A stretch of 64,000 nucleotides of DNA from Microstegium vimineum (lineage: Eukaryota > Streptophyta > Magnoliopsida > Poales > Poaceae), in the NCBI GenBank assembly GCA_022036555.1, contig CM039141.1, forward strand, positions 7,351,773 through 7,415,772, written 5' to 3'. Numbering within the stretch: position 1 is the first letter of the stretch; each line of letters starts with the position of its first letter. The notes under the pieces are model-generated. The model saw nothing but the letters and a program-made list of their open reading frames with translations, ran no database searches and was not told the DNA's origin. A program made the position numbers and the translations under genes. This document shows positions 11,805 to 21,400 of the stretch, piece by piece.

Positions 11805-14800
11805 GTCACTGCTCAACAAAGTCCAGGTGGTAACCGACGCGATCTCAGAGTAGTCCACCCAATTGTAGAAATCAGTTGGCCACCACGGGGCATGTCGTAT
11901 CTACAAACTAGAGGGTGCTCACAGTAGGCTGAGAACCGGCCTGGACAGTGTTTACTCGGCTTCGGGGTCGACACTCCCGACGGCCCCTATGTGAAAGGGC
12001 GCATTCAAAGATGTAAGAGGGCCACCATCGTGTACAAACCTATACGATCCAACGGACGGACTGCCCCCAAGTCTAAACCACTTGGTGCACTTGCCTTCCA
12101 GTTGATCGCATTTCATTACTACCATTGGTTCTTTCCACGATAGCAACTATAGCCAACCGTGATAGTATTACCCCCATGGGATAACACGAAACATAAATGT
12201 AAAGGTAACCATTTATTCTAAGTAGGCTAAGCGGTTGCTTTTACTTTTATTATCGGGGTAACAAGGTAGGTAAAACAATAATCAAGGAAGGTAATGCATC
12301 AATTTGGGATTCAAACAACTCCTCTCACCTAATGCATCACAGTATAAAATACTCAAGTAAATTAATTGTAAATACTGGGAGGCTTAAGAATGCTCCGGGG
12401 CTTGCCTTGAGTGAAGGTGGAGGGCTGGTGGTCAGGGCACTCAGGGAGGTTAGTGTCGAGCTCGTGGTACTCCTCGTTTAGCTCCTGCACCTCCTGGACT
12501 TCTGTCTCTGGGGTTGACTCCTGGGTTTCCTCCACGGATCCTAAATGATTGCAATGCATAAATAAATACTGAATGGTGCAGGGATGATGCTTGAACAAGA
12601 TTTAACACACTAAAGAGATTCTAAGCATTTAACCAAAGAACTACCACAAACTACTTAGAACTAGAGCTATTAGCAAAAAGGGTAAAACATGCTATAGCTT
12701 ATTTTTAGCAGAATCTACACTTAAGAACATACTTATCAAGAAAGTTCCATGATTTATACATGCACATATTTATCACAGGAATTAATCTAAGAAAACAGCA
12801 GAAACACAATTAACTTTGATATATGCAGAAAACAACTACTTAAACACTAGTACTGAAGACATTCTCCAAAAACATTTATATAAAAACAACAGACAGATCA
12901 TAACATAAAGAGTCTAACAAAATTGATTTCACCATTTTAGGATTTACCAAACTCTAGATATAAATTAAACAAGCATTAGCATATTACTAAAAATAGGAAA
13001 ATAATTTCATCTCGGAAACCGGCTCGATACACGCAGAGGCGTGCGGGGCGACTGACAGGCAGGACCCTCGATTACTCGAGGTCTGACTGTCGACTCGACG
13101 TGTAGGAAACAGAGGACGGTGCTGACTGGCGCGTTCTCGCCGACGGTGAGGTCTCCGGCGGTGGGGTTGGGTGTGCTAGACTCGGGATGATGACGCGCAT
13201 CCACTGGTGGAGTTGGTTGGACCGATGCGACCGTGAAAATGGTCGGCGGTGTGCGGTGGCGGTGCAGCACGACGGTGCGACACGGCGAGGTGATCACCGG
13301 CAATGCGAGGCTCGGTGCTAGGGTGCGTGAGCATCTTGGTGACGTGGTGAGTGCGGCTCGAGGGTCGGTCGAGCCGGAGGGGCTCTGTGGAACCTTGGCC
13401 ACGTGCAAGCTTCGCGGCGGCGACAATGGCGCACGGCCAACGGTGTTGTGCTGATGAAGGTCGAACTGGAGCTAGAGAAAGGCGTTCTCACCTCGGCTAG
13501 CTCTGATGAAGCTTCCACGAAGATGGAGGCGTCGAGGGTGAGACGGTGAGGGATGAACACTGCTTGGTCGGTGTGGTGGCGACTCGGGATCGAGGAACGG
13601 CGGGGATGTTCCGGTGACTGGAGTGCTTGGTTGGTTAACAGAGGTGAGCAGCGTGTGTGCGGGGCAAAGACGAAGGCGAGTGCGAGACGGATCGAGCAGA
13701 GAAGCTCGTGGTGGTGGATTTGAGAAGGGGGTGTTCGTGGTGCTCGGAGCTCTCGGCTGGTGATGGCAGAGAAATGCGAGCGAGTGAGCGAGTGAGGATG
13801 AGTGCGGACGAGTGTAGGAAGTGGAGGAGGTATAGGCGCTCCTCTTTGCATGGTCATGGCCGACCGGCGCGGCCAGTGGGGCCGTGATGCGATGGTGCGG
13901 CGGTGGCAGCGGCGCTGGCGTGCTTGCGGTGTGCGAGAGCGGAGCAAGACTTGGTCGACGCGCCGTTAGCGCGGATTCGCGTTTGATTGCGAGTGCGACG
14001 AGGCGTGGCGTTGATCAGACGCGGCACTGCAGCGGCGTTACTGTGAAACGACGGCGCGGCGCGCGGCAGTGCGGCTGGCAGGTCTGTGGCGGCGAAGCAG
14101 GGCGTCAGCGGCGGGAAAACGGTGCAGGCTCGGTCCTAGCGCCGTTAGCGCGGGTGCGAGTGCGGACGCGACTGAGACAGAGCGAGCGGCTATCGGCGAC
14201 AGCGATGTCGGTGCAGGGTCGCAGCGACGGCGATGGCGTGTTCAACCTCCGCGGTCAGGCATCGTCGGCCACGCGGCAGACGACGCCGACGTACGGTTCA
14301 GCCGCGGTCGGGTGAGTGCGCGCGGGCGTGCGCGGCACGTGCGTGTGGGCGAGCGCGCGGAAGGGGGTCGATATCGAGGGGAGGGTCGATTGGCTGCTCG
14401 AGCCTCCGACTCGATCGAGCCTCCTACACGGGTCGTTCGATCGAGCCCTATCCGTCATATCGAGGGGTCGAAGTCGAGGGGGGGGGGTCGATTGACTGGC
14501 TGATCGAGCCTCTGGCCCGAGGTCGTTCGATCGACCCTCGGTTCGTCCTTTATCGAGCGGCGGTCGAGGCTGATCGGGCGGTACTCGGCCTGTTTCGGTT
14601 TTGAGTTCCTTTTCCCATTTTCTTTTATTTGATAAAACCAAGCAGGGTAAACAAACATAAAGCAAACCATACTTTTACCCTAAGCATAGCAAGGTTTAAC
14701 TAAATAGGTTGATCACAAGATTAAGCACAAAACACCTATTCATTCTAGTTTCAAAACATAAAAACACACACATGAAAGGATAGCATATGCAAACATGAAT

Positions 14801-15738
14801 GCAATGAAATACTTGTGCTTAGTGGTTAATGATGATCCTAATGCAAGCTTGACACAGGGTGTCACAGTAGTATGGCTATAGAGGTGCTTAGAAAGAAATA
14901 CCTGGGAGATAAAGGGTTCTGCCAGTCTACCACCAGGAATGGTTCCCAGTTTTGGTAGGGTTTGGTAAAAGCCAGAGATTGGTATGAAAAAGGTACAAAT
15001 TGGGTGGTAGGAAATGGCAAAAAAATCAGACTTTGGCAAGATGTATGGCTGGAGGACTGCCCTCTTAGGTTAATGTTCCCAAAACTGTATGGAATTTGCA
15101 GGAATCAAGAAGTTAGTGTTTTTGAGGCTGAACAGGAAGGCTGGAATTTAGAGCTGAGAAGAAGATTAGACCCAGAAACTATGGAGGAGTGGAATGAGCT
15201 TCAGAATTTTCTTGGAGATATCCAGCTGTCAACAGAGGGAGATAGAGTGACCTAGGCACTGGAGGCCTCTGGTAAATTTACTACCAAATCCATGTACAGG
15301 CTAATAAAGAACAGTGGCCAGGTTGATCTCAGGATGACTCAAATTTGGAAATCTAAGATGCCCCTGAAGATAAAGATCTTTATGTGGATGCTATGGCATG
15401 ATAGAGTTTTGACAGGAGAGCAGCTGGACATCAGGAATGGGAGTAAATCTGACAAGTGCAAACTGTGTGGTGCTCTAGAAACCAGAAGCCATCTTTTCTT
15501 TAACTGTGCTATTGCACAGGTCATTTGGGTGTGGATTAGAATCTCCTTTAGATGGGTTGTGAGGCCCACCTCAGTGCAAACCTTAGAGGATATGTTGGGT
15601 TTGGGTTGTAGAGTCCCTCATCATAGAGATAGGTCTCTTCTGTTGATTGTTAGTTGTGTCTTCTGGTGCTTGTGGAAAGCAAGAAATGATTGGGTCTTTA
15701 ATGACCGTCTTGTTAAATCCCCTAAAATCATTGCTCAC

Positions 15739-17189
15739 TGTCGGTGTTATGACCCGGGGGTCAAGACCACCAACTAGTAAATTTGTATATCGCGTGCTCC
15801 CTCTCCCAGATGTGATGCAAGAAGGACACAAGATTTATCCTGGTTCGGGCAAAGAAGGCCCTATGTCCAGTGGGGTAAGATGACTTGTATTATCTCGCAT
15901 CCAAAGTGCTCGTACAGTGGGGTACAAGCTGAGTTACACGGGGTTGCTCAGAATGAGCTGTGGCCTAAGGTTAGCAGAGCTACCCTAGGCGGTCGGTCTG
16001 TTGCTCGAGGGGTCGATCGAGCAACGGGGTATGCGGAGTGTGGGGATCAGAGCTGATGTCTGAGTCCGTGGTGTCCGGAAAAAGGATCGGAGGTCCAGAG
16101 CTCCCAAAAAGGATCCCTTTCTTATATCTCGGCGTCCCCTTTTATAGACCAAGGGGAGGCCTGAGGGTACAGGGTCCTAAACTGTGGTAGTATGGGCGGC
16201 GTCTCCGCGGCACAGTGTTGGCGAAGGGACGTCAATCACTGTGGCGGTATGGTCTTCACACTCTTCTGGCGCTCCGGGACGTGGTGGTAGTAGAAGTCGT
16301 CACGGCACGTCGCGGCACAGCTCCCGCAGGCGGGCGCGAATCCCACAGCTGAAGCGGGACGGGGCGGATGGGACGGGCCCCATACCGGAGTTGTTGGAGA
16401 GAGGGGTCGAGCCCCCCGGTCGAGGGGTGAGGTCGAGACCGGGGTGGCCCTGTTGTATTCCCGAAGACGTCGTTGAGGGCCGCACTGTTCACGTCTCGAG
16501 GGGTGCTTCTGGAGTCCGTACTCGCAACGTGGTTACAGCGGCAACACATTTGACGGGAGTCAGGGACATGGCGGTGAGTTGATGGATCTGACCGCGGTGG
16601 TGGGCGCCCATGGTGTTAGGCGGGTTCCCTTTAACCCATACCGGGAGCAGTTGGGCTGATCGAGCTTCCTGTCCGGGGGTTGTTCGTTCGACCTCTTTCC
16701 GTCACTCGGCGTCGAGGGAGGGTCAGAGGGGTCATTCGATCGACCCCTGGCCCGTCACCCGGCGTCGAGGTAGGGTCGGAGCAGAGGCGGGGTCGGAGAG
16801 ATCGAGGTAGAGGCCGAGGGGTCGTTCGTTCGACCCTCGGTCCGTCATTCGGCGTCGAGGTAGGAGCCGATGGGTCGTTCGTTCGACCCTCGGTCCGTCA
16901 CTCGGTGTCGTGGTAAGAGGCAGAGGGGTCGTTCGTTCGACCCTTCGTCCGTCATTTGACGTCGAGGCGGAGGGGGGGGGGGTCGTTCGTTCGACCCCGG
17001 GTCCGTCTCTTTCCGTCGAGGTGGGTCGGCCCATGACTGGTTGGTATCGCTGGGCAGGGGGCCTTCGTGTGGTGGGCTCTTCTTTGCTTGCTTGAGCGGT
17101 TGGTTGATCCCTGCCTTAAAAATGATTGCTATGTTTAAGCATTAAATTATCGAAGGATTTAGGGTACCCCTTAACTTCGTAACCCAACA
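15739..17189. mobile_element. Second solo LTR inserted in the LINE
   Basis: Begins TGTCGGTGTTATGACC and ends TAACCCAACA, flanked by the 5-bp duplication CTCAC (15734-15738 and 17190-17194). LINE ORF2 sequence is directly continuous on either side. Length is 1,451 bp. No primer-binding site or second LTR is present. Confidence 0.85.
16670..17010. repeat. Array of near-palindromic GGGTCGTTCGTTCGACCC motifs
   Basis: Copies sit near 16677, 16730, 16818, 16871, 16927 and 16980, roughly 52-56 bp apart. Each is followed by a CGGTCCGTCAxTCGGCGTCGAGG-like spacer. This is a tandem array inside the solo LTR, plausibly a regulatory block. Confidence 0.8.
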
Positions 17190-17625
17190 CTCACCATATT
17201 ATAGGTTTACTGTTACAGTGGACGCAGATTCTGAAGATGAAGGAACGACAGCAGACGGAGGATGATCTAGCGAAGCTCCAGGAAAATCTTCGAGCATGGT
17301 GAAGGCCCAGTAATCCTTCTGCTTTTCTGGAGTGTTTAGTAGAGCTGGTTCTCCTGTTGCTCTGAGAGGTGGGAAGGTTGATTCTTAGGTTGTTCTGAGG
17401 TTATTTGGAGTTTTTGGTTTTGGGAGCTTCGGATCTGGGTGCTGTTAGGGGCTTAACGTTTTTATCTGTTCGCGTTTTCGGCTCTTTTGAGTCTGTAAGC
17501 TACCCTTCTGTGCGCAGGGGCTTAGTTCTCTTGTCTGTTTGCTACCTGTAAGCTGGTTTCCCCAGCAGTACTTTGGTTTGGGCTTTCAATATAAGCCGGG
17601 CAAGATGCCTTTAGTCTAAAAAAAA

Positions 17626-17641
17626 GAACACGCGTGCGGAT
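17626..17641. repeat. 3' target-site duplication of the LINE
   Basis: GAACACGCGTGCGGAT directly follows the A-rich tail and pairs with 2852-2867 (one mismatch). Confidence 0.85.
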
Positions 17642-18115
17642 GCGGTTAATAATGCCAGTGCGTGCGACCGACGCGTGCGCGCGTTCACGCACGGTAACAC
17701 GTCAGTGTCGTCGTCGCGAGTGTGCCTGCGCCTTGCGCGGCAACGTACGCTAGCTGCACGCGTGCTATATATCCCGGCTTCTTCCGACGCCGGCGTGAGG
17801 AAAGCTAGAGCTAAGCTAGTTGTCGTCGCCGCCGCCGCTCTGGAACAATCTCCAGTTCGTTGGACAAAGAAGAACGTTTTTTTACTTTTTTTGCTCGCTC
17901 GTATAACGTAATAATATATACACATTATTTATTTATTTTTGTAGAATTATACAGTATTTATTTATCTCCTCGTGCTCGACCGATCGTGCTAGCTGTACGC
18001 CTGTACATGTGACATACAGACAGCAGTCAGCAGGTAGACCACTTGAAGAGCACCGATGAGTCAGTGACGCGTTCGGTGTAGACGTGGCCAGTGACGCTGC
18101 CTGCCAACCCGACCG

Positions 18116-18170
18116 ACGACACTTCACTATTTGTTTTTTTTTTTTGAGTGGAACGACACTTCACTATTTG
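18116..18170. repeat. 18-bp direct repeats flanking a 19-bp T-rich insertion
   Basis: ACGACACTTCACTATTTG occurs perfectly at 18116-18133 and 18153-18170. Between them is an 11-base T run plus GAGTGGAA. This looks like a tiny retroposed insertion with its target duplication. Confidence 0.7.
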
Positions 18171-18399
18171 GTGGCGGCCTTTTTGTCTGGACAGACCCGC
18201 AGGCCCAGTACTACATTCAACCCGATACATGGGCCAAAACCGAGGGCACACCACACGGACCTGCCAGCTCAGCCCACAGAGAGATCCGCGGTCCAGTCCA
18301 GTCCCGTCCACCACCGACCGGGTAGTGTGCTGCGGAAGGAAGCCTCGCCTCGTCCCGTCGTTCGAGTCAGCCCACTGTCCCGCACACGCGTGCCCCCCG

Positions 18400-18425
18400 C
18401 CCCCCCCCCCCCCCCCCCCCCCCCC
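18400..18425. repeat. Poly-C run in the REV3 5' UTR
   Basis: Twenty-six consecutive C residues with further C-rich flanks end 12 bases before the REV3 ATG. This could form an i-motif/G-quadruplex. The exact length may be a sequencing artefact. Confidence 0.85.
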
Positions 18426-18437
18426 GCCCCGGCGGCC

Positions 18438-21400
18438 ATGTCGTCCTCGCAGTCGCCGGAGCCCTGCACGGCAGGGACGCCCTCCCCGGTCCTCAGCGTC
18501 CGCATCGTCTCGCTGGACTACTACATGGCGCCGCCGCTCCCGGGCTTCGGCTTCTCCCGCAGCCCCTTCCACGGTGCGCTCCCCTCTTCCCCCACCCTTC
18601 CTTTCCTTCATCCTCCGTCGGCGACCTGTCCCGCGCTGAATTTCGCTCGCTGCGTGCCTACCCTGCAGCTGCAGGAGAGGAGGTGGAGGAGGTGCCGGTG
18701 GTTAGGATCTACGGCTCCACCCCCGGGGCCAGAAGACTTGCCTCCACATCCACCGGGTGCGTAACTGCGTACCACCCAGCTTCTTCTCTCCCAACGTCCT
18801 GTTTCTGTCTCTGCACATTTTTCCCCTTGCCCCCGAACCTTTCGGCGCTCGTCTCGCATCGCAGGGCGCGTGTGGCACGGTTCGGTCGTGTGATTCCCCC
18901 TGTCTGGATTTGAATTTGAAAATTTGGAGGGAACTTGTTCTGTATACCGACCGCACCAAACTGGAACTGTCTAGGATGCTGTTGCTTGGGTCCATCAGTA
19001 GCTCGTGGTCATTCCATTTGTTGATTTAGGTTGGTGGCTTGTTCGTACCTGCACCAACTTAAGCATTCCAGCTCAGCGCCCATGCATTCCCTGCTAACTT
19101 TTTCACTGAATGGCCGGCCTGGGCTGAAATTCAGGCATAACTTCAGTTTTGTTCTTCCTAGTTCATGTTCATGGAGGCATGGAGTAGTTTCTTTGTATTT
19201 TACGATTACTGTATGTTGCTATTTTCCTTTGCAATCAGATTGTCCTGACTGTCAGACACGTCTTGTACACGTAATCCATAATGTGTGATGTATATATACT
19301 TCAGCTGTCCTCCTACATATTCCCTATGATTCATCACAAGCTATTTCATCAGTACCTGATTGTTTCAGCTAGTTTGTACTAATTATCTACTCTCTCTTTT
19401 GTGTTCAGGTGCTGCCATATTTTTATATACCTTGTCCGGAGGAGCTGCTCTATAATCTAGAAAAAGGTGATTTGTAGCTTGTTACATGTGCACCCCTTGT
19501 ACAGATTGGAGACCGCTTATGCTTTTTAATGTTTTCATGCCACTTATTATATCATTTCTTGCTTTATTCTACATGGTACTTATGAATTTATTAGATACGG
19601 TACCTGAAACTTGAAATTGTATATCCATTTTCATGCAGATTCTTACTGAGAGTTTCTTATGGCCTAGTCATGAGATTTTAAGTAGTGTTTTTTTAATTAT
19701 CTTTGTAATAAGCATGATTTGAAATAACTTATTTGGATGTCTTAACTTATCTCATATTTAGGTGTCTCATAGGTAGTATACCAGACCTTACTATTAACGT
19801 GACCTAGTTGCATGTAACACACCTGCTAAATGTTTACTGGGAAAAGGGAACCATGTCTAGCAATCAAGGTGCTACACATTTGTCCTATCAATAACATACA
19901 TGTTAGTTTTCTTGTGCTGGACCTTGTCAAAGAATGCCATTCTTGACTAGTTGATTAATACACCCCTTTCATCTATTCTTTAGGTGATTCATATATAACT
20001 GGTCTCTTGAGTGACCTTGAGAAAGCTTTGCAGGTATTCTAGAGTCCACTTGTTTTATATGTTGTGTTCTTTCTCTTTTTGTTTGCATCATTGTTTTATT
20101 GCAGGCTCGCGGTCCATCAAAACGGAAACATGTGCATGGATGTAACCTTGTTAGAGCAAAGAAGTTGTATGGCTACCATTCGTCCGAGGAGCTTTTTATG
20201 AAGATCTATCTGTATCCACTGTTTACTCATTTTCATAAACCCAACATTGCTTCTACAAATGTGTATGCTAGTGAACATTACTTGCCACATCTTCCCATAT
20301 CGAGGGGATTTAGAAATTTTGAATATAGCTTGCTCCACTGTTTCATCACCAAGCAAATCAACAAAAAATGTGTCGAATTAGAGTTAATGCTTTGGTCATC
20401 TGGCCCACGTCTTGAATTGTAATAAGTGCCTTGCTTGTCCAGACCAAAATGGTGTCACATAAATCTTTTATTGCTGATGTAATTTTGGGGGGTATCACGG
20501 CTGCAGCCTTATATAGTGGTGTTTTGATTATAAAACTTCATTATGCAATTGTCTTCCTTGATCTAGTCTCTAGATATTACCCTCATGAAGTTTCTCGAGC
20601 TGCTTCCCTTCTGTTGGTAAGTTGTAAAGTTGGAAAGTTCATTTGTCTTTGGAGAGCTAAATAAGTCCAAAGTGAACGGATTTTGTGTTTCATTTTTCTT
20701 ATTTATTTTTTAGGAAGTACTTGCTTTTGCAATTTATTATTTGCTTATTAAGGAGGCATATATGAACCGTATTTACATATTATTGTTCTTTCTACCTCAT
20801 TGGATCTTTTCCATTAATTATACACTAGCAGTTGCACCACTTGTCCGCTTTAAGGGCAGTAGTGACTAGTGGAACTTGTATCTTTGTGGTGAACAATCTC
20901 CTGTCACTGGTCTTCACCATTTGACCTGAAAGCATGCCCTTAGTTTGTACCTATATTTTATTTTGTGTGGTGTGAACCCATGAGTTTGTTAACCTTTCAT
21001 GGTATGGATCCGTCAATTCTGTTCTCCAACAATCACATACTTGGCTACTGTGGTTTATGCTAGCATGGATGACAATATTTTTCTCTTGTTCAAAACTGTT
21101 GGCTAATTATTAGTGGAGCATGCTAGTGTTTTTCTGTGCCCTTCAATGGAAAATTTTATTGTGAAAAAGTTTTGAAATTATCTTTCATGGTCTGATTTGA
21201 AGCTATTTGATTTCAGAGTGGTGCTGTTTCTAATAGAGCATTTCAGCCTTATGAATCTCACATTCCATATCTTCTTCACTTTTTGGTAAGCACAATGATT
21301 TCTTGTCATAGTGCGTGACATGGTGCTACAAGTTTGTTTATTTTAATGATTATTTTTGTTGAATTTATGTTTTAGGTTGACTACAACTTGTATGGAATGG

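Larger units (their letters stand above)
8147..14866 (-). mobile_element. LTR retrotransposon inserted in the LINE, internally deleted (Ty3/gypsy, Tekay/Del-like suspected)
   Basis: The element is bounded by TGTGAC...GTCACA and a 5-bp target duplication GTAGT (8142-8146 and 14867-14871) that splits LINE ORF2 in frame. It is on the minus strand: a primer-binding site for initiator-Met tRNA lies beside the LTR end at 9320. The right-hand 5' LTR is complete (about 3.9 kb without its nested solo LTR). The left-hand 3' LTR keeps only its last 432 bp. Only about 740 bp of internal leader remains (8579-9319); gag, pol and the polypurine tract are gone. Long LTRs plus this primer site fit the Tekay/Del lineage, but no coding domain is left to prove it. 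Confidence 0.8.
9320..14866 (-). repeat. 5' LTR, containing a nested solo LTR
   Basis: On the minus strand it runs from TGTGACACCC at 14866 to GTCACA at 9320. Its length is 5,547 bp, or about 3.9 kb once the solo LTR and its duplication at 10186-11809 are removed. The 13000-14600 part is strongly GC/CpG-rich and produces long open frames on both strands that resemble no protein. Near 14380-14560 it has repeated GGTCGTTCGATCGA-type motifs. Confidence 0.75.
5781..17302 (+). pseudogene. LINE ORF2 (endonuclease, reverse transcriptase, zinc-binding), broken and interrupted
   Basis: Starts MSVLFWNIRGLGGKGRR, the opening of an APE-type endonuclease. The middle of that domain is missing, and its end (GSDHNPLVV near 6160-6180) follows after a frame change. 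The reverse transcriptase is open at 6974-7843, with KLDFEKAYDKVNW, GLRQGDPLSPLLFN and YADD. The reading continues at 7886-8146, resumes after the LTR insertion at 14872, passes the zinc-binding CKLCG..ETRSHLFFNC motif near 15455-15510, is cut again at 15739, and ends after 17195 at a TGA at 17300-17302. Stops and shifts occur throughout (for example near 6238, 6390, 6965 and 15254). Confidence 0.85.
2868..17625 (+). mobile_element. Full-length but decayed L1-type LINE, interrupted by two LTR insertions
   Basis: The span is a non-LTR retrotransposon with a CCHC ORF1 and an endonuclease/reverse-transcriptase ORF2. It ends in a short A-tail (CTAAAAAAAAG) and is flanked by a 16-bp target duplication. 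Removing the LTR element plus its 5-bp duplication (8147-14871) and the solo LTR plus its duplication (15739-17194) leaves about 6.58 kb, a normal size for a plant L1. Both ORFs carry stops and shifts, so the element is immobile. The 5' UTR contains a 35-bp tandem duplication (first unit near 3119-3153, second 3154-3188). No RNase H domain follows the zinc-binding region, unlike the second LINE at 59880-64000. Confidence 0.9.
17642..18437 (+). promoter_or_regulatory. REV3 upstream region and 5' UTR
   Basis: This gene-free interval lies between the LINE and the REV3 start codon. It contains a GC-rich stretch, a small poly-T insertion with duplicated flanks (18116-18170) and a long C run just before the ATG. 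No TATA box or transcription start can be fixed by eye. Confidence 0.4.

Noticed and set aside
13318..13947. Long minus-strand open frame (209 codons) and overlapping plus-strand frames
   Set aside because: They lie inside a GC-rich LTR, overlap on both strands, have biased composition and resemble no protein family.
16184..17034. Several open frames on both strands in the second solo LTR
   Set aside because: They arise from the tandem GGTCGTTCG motif array and GC-rich composition.
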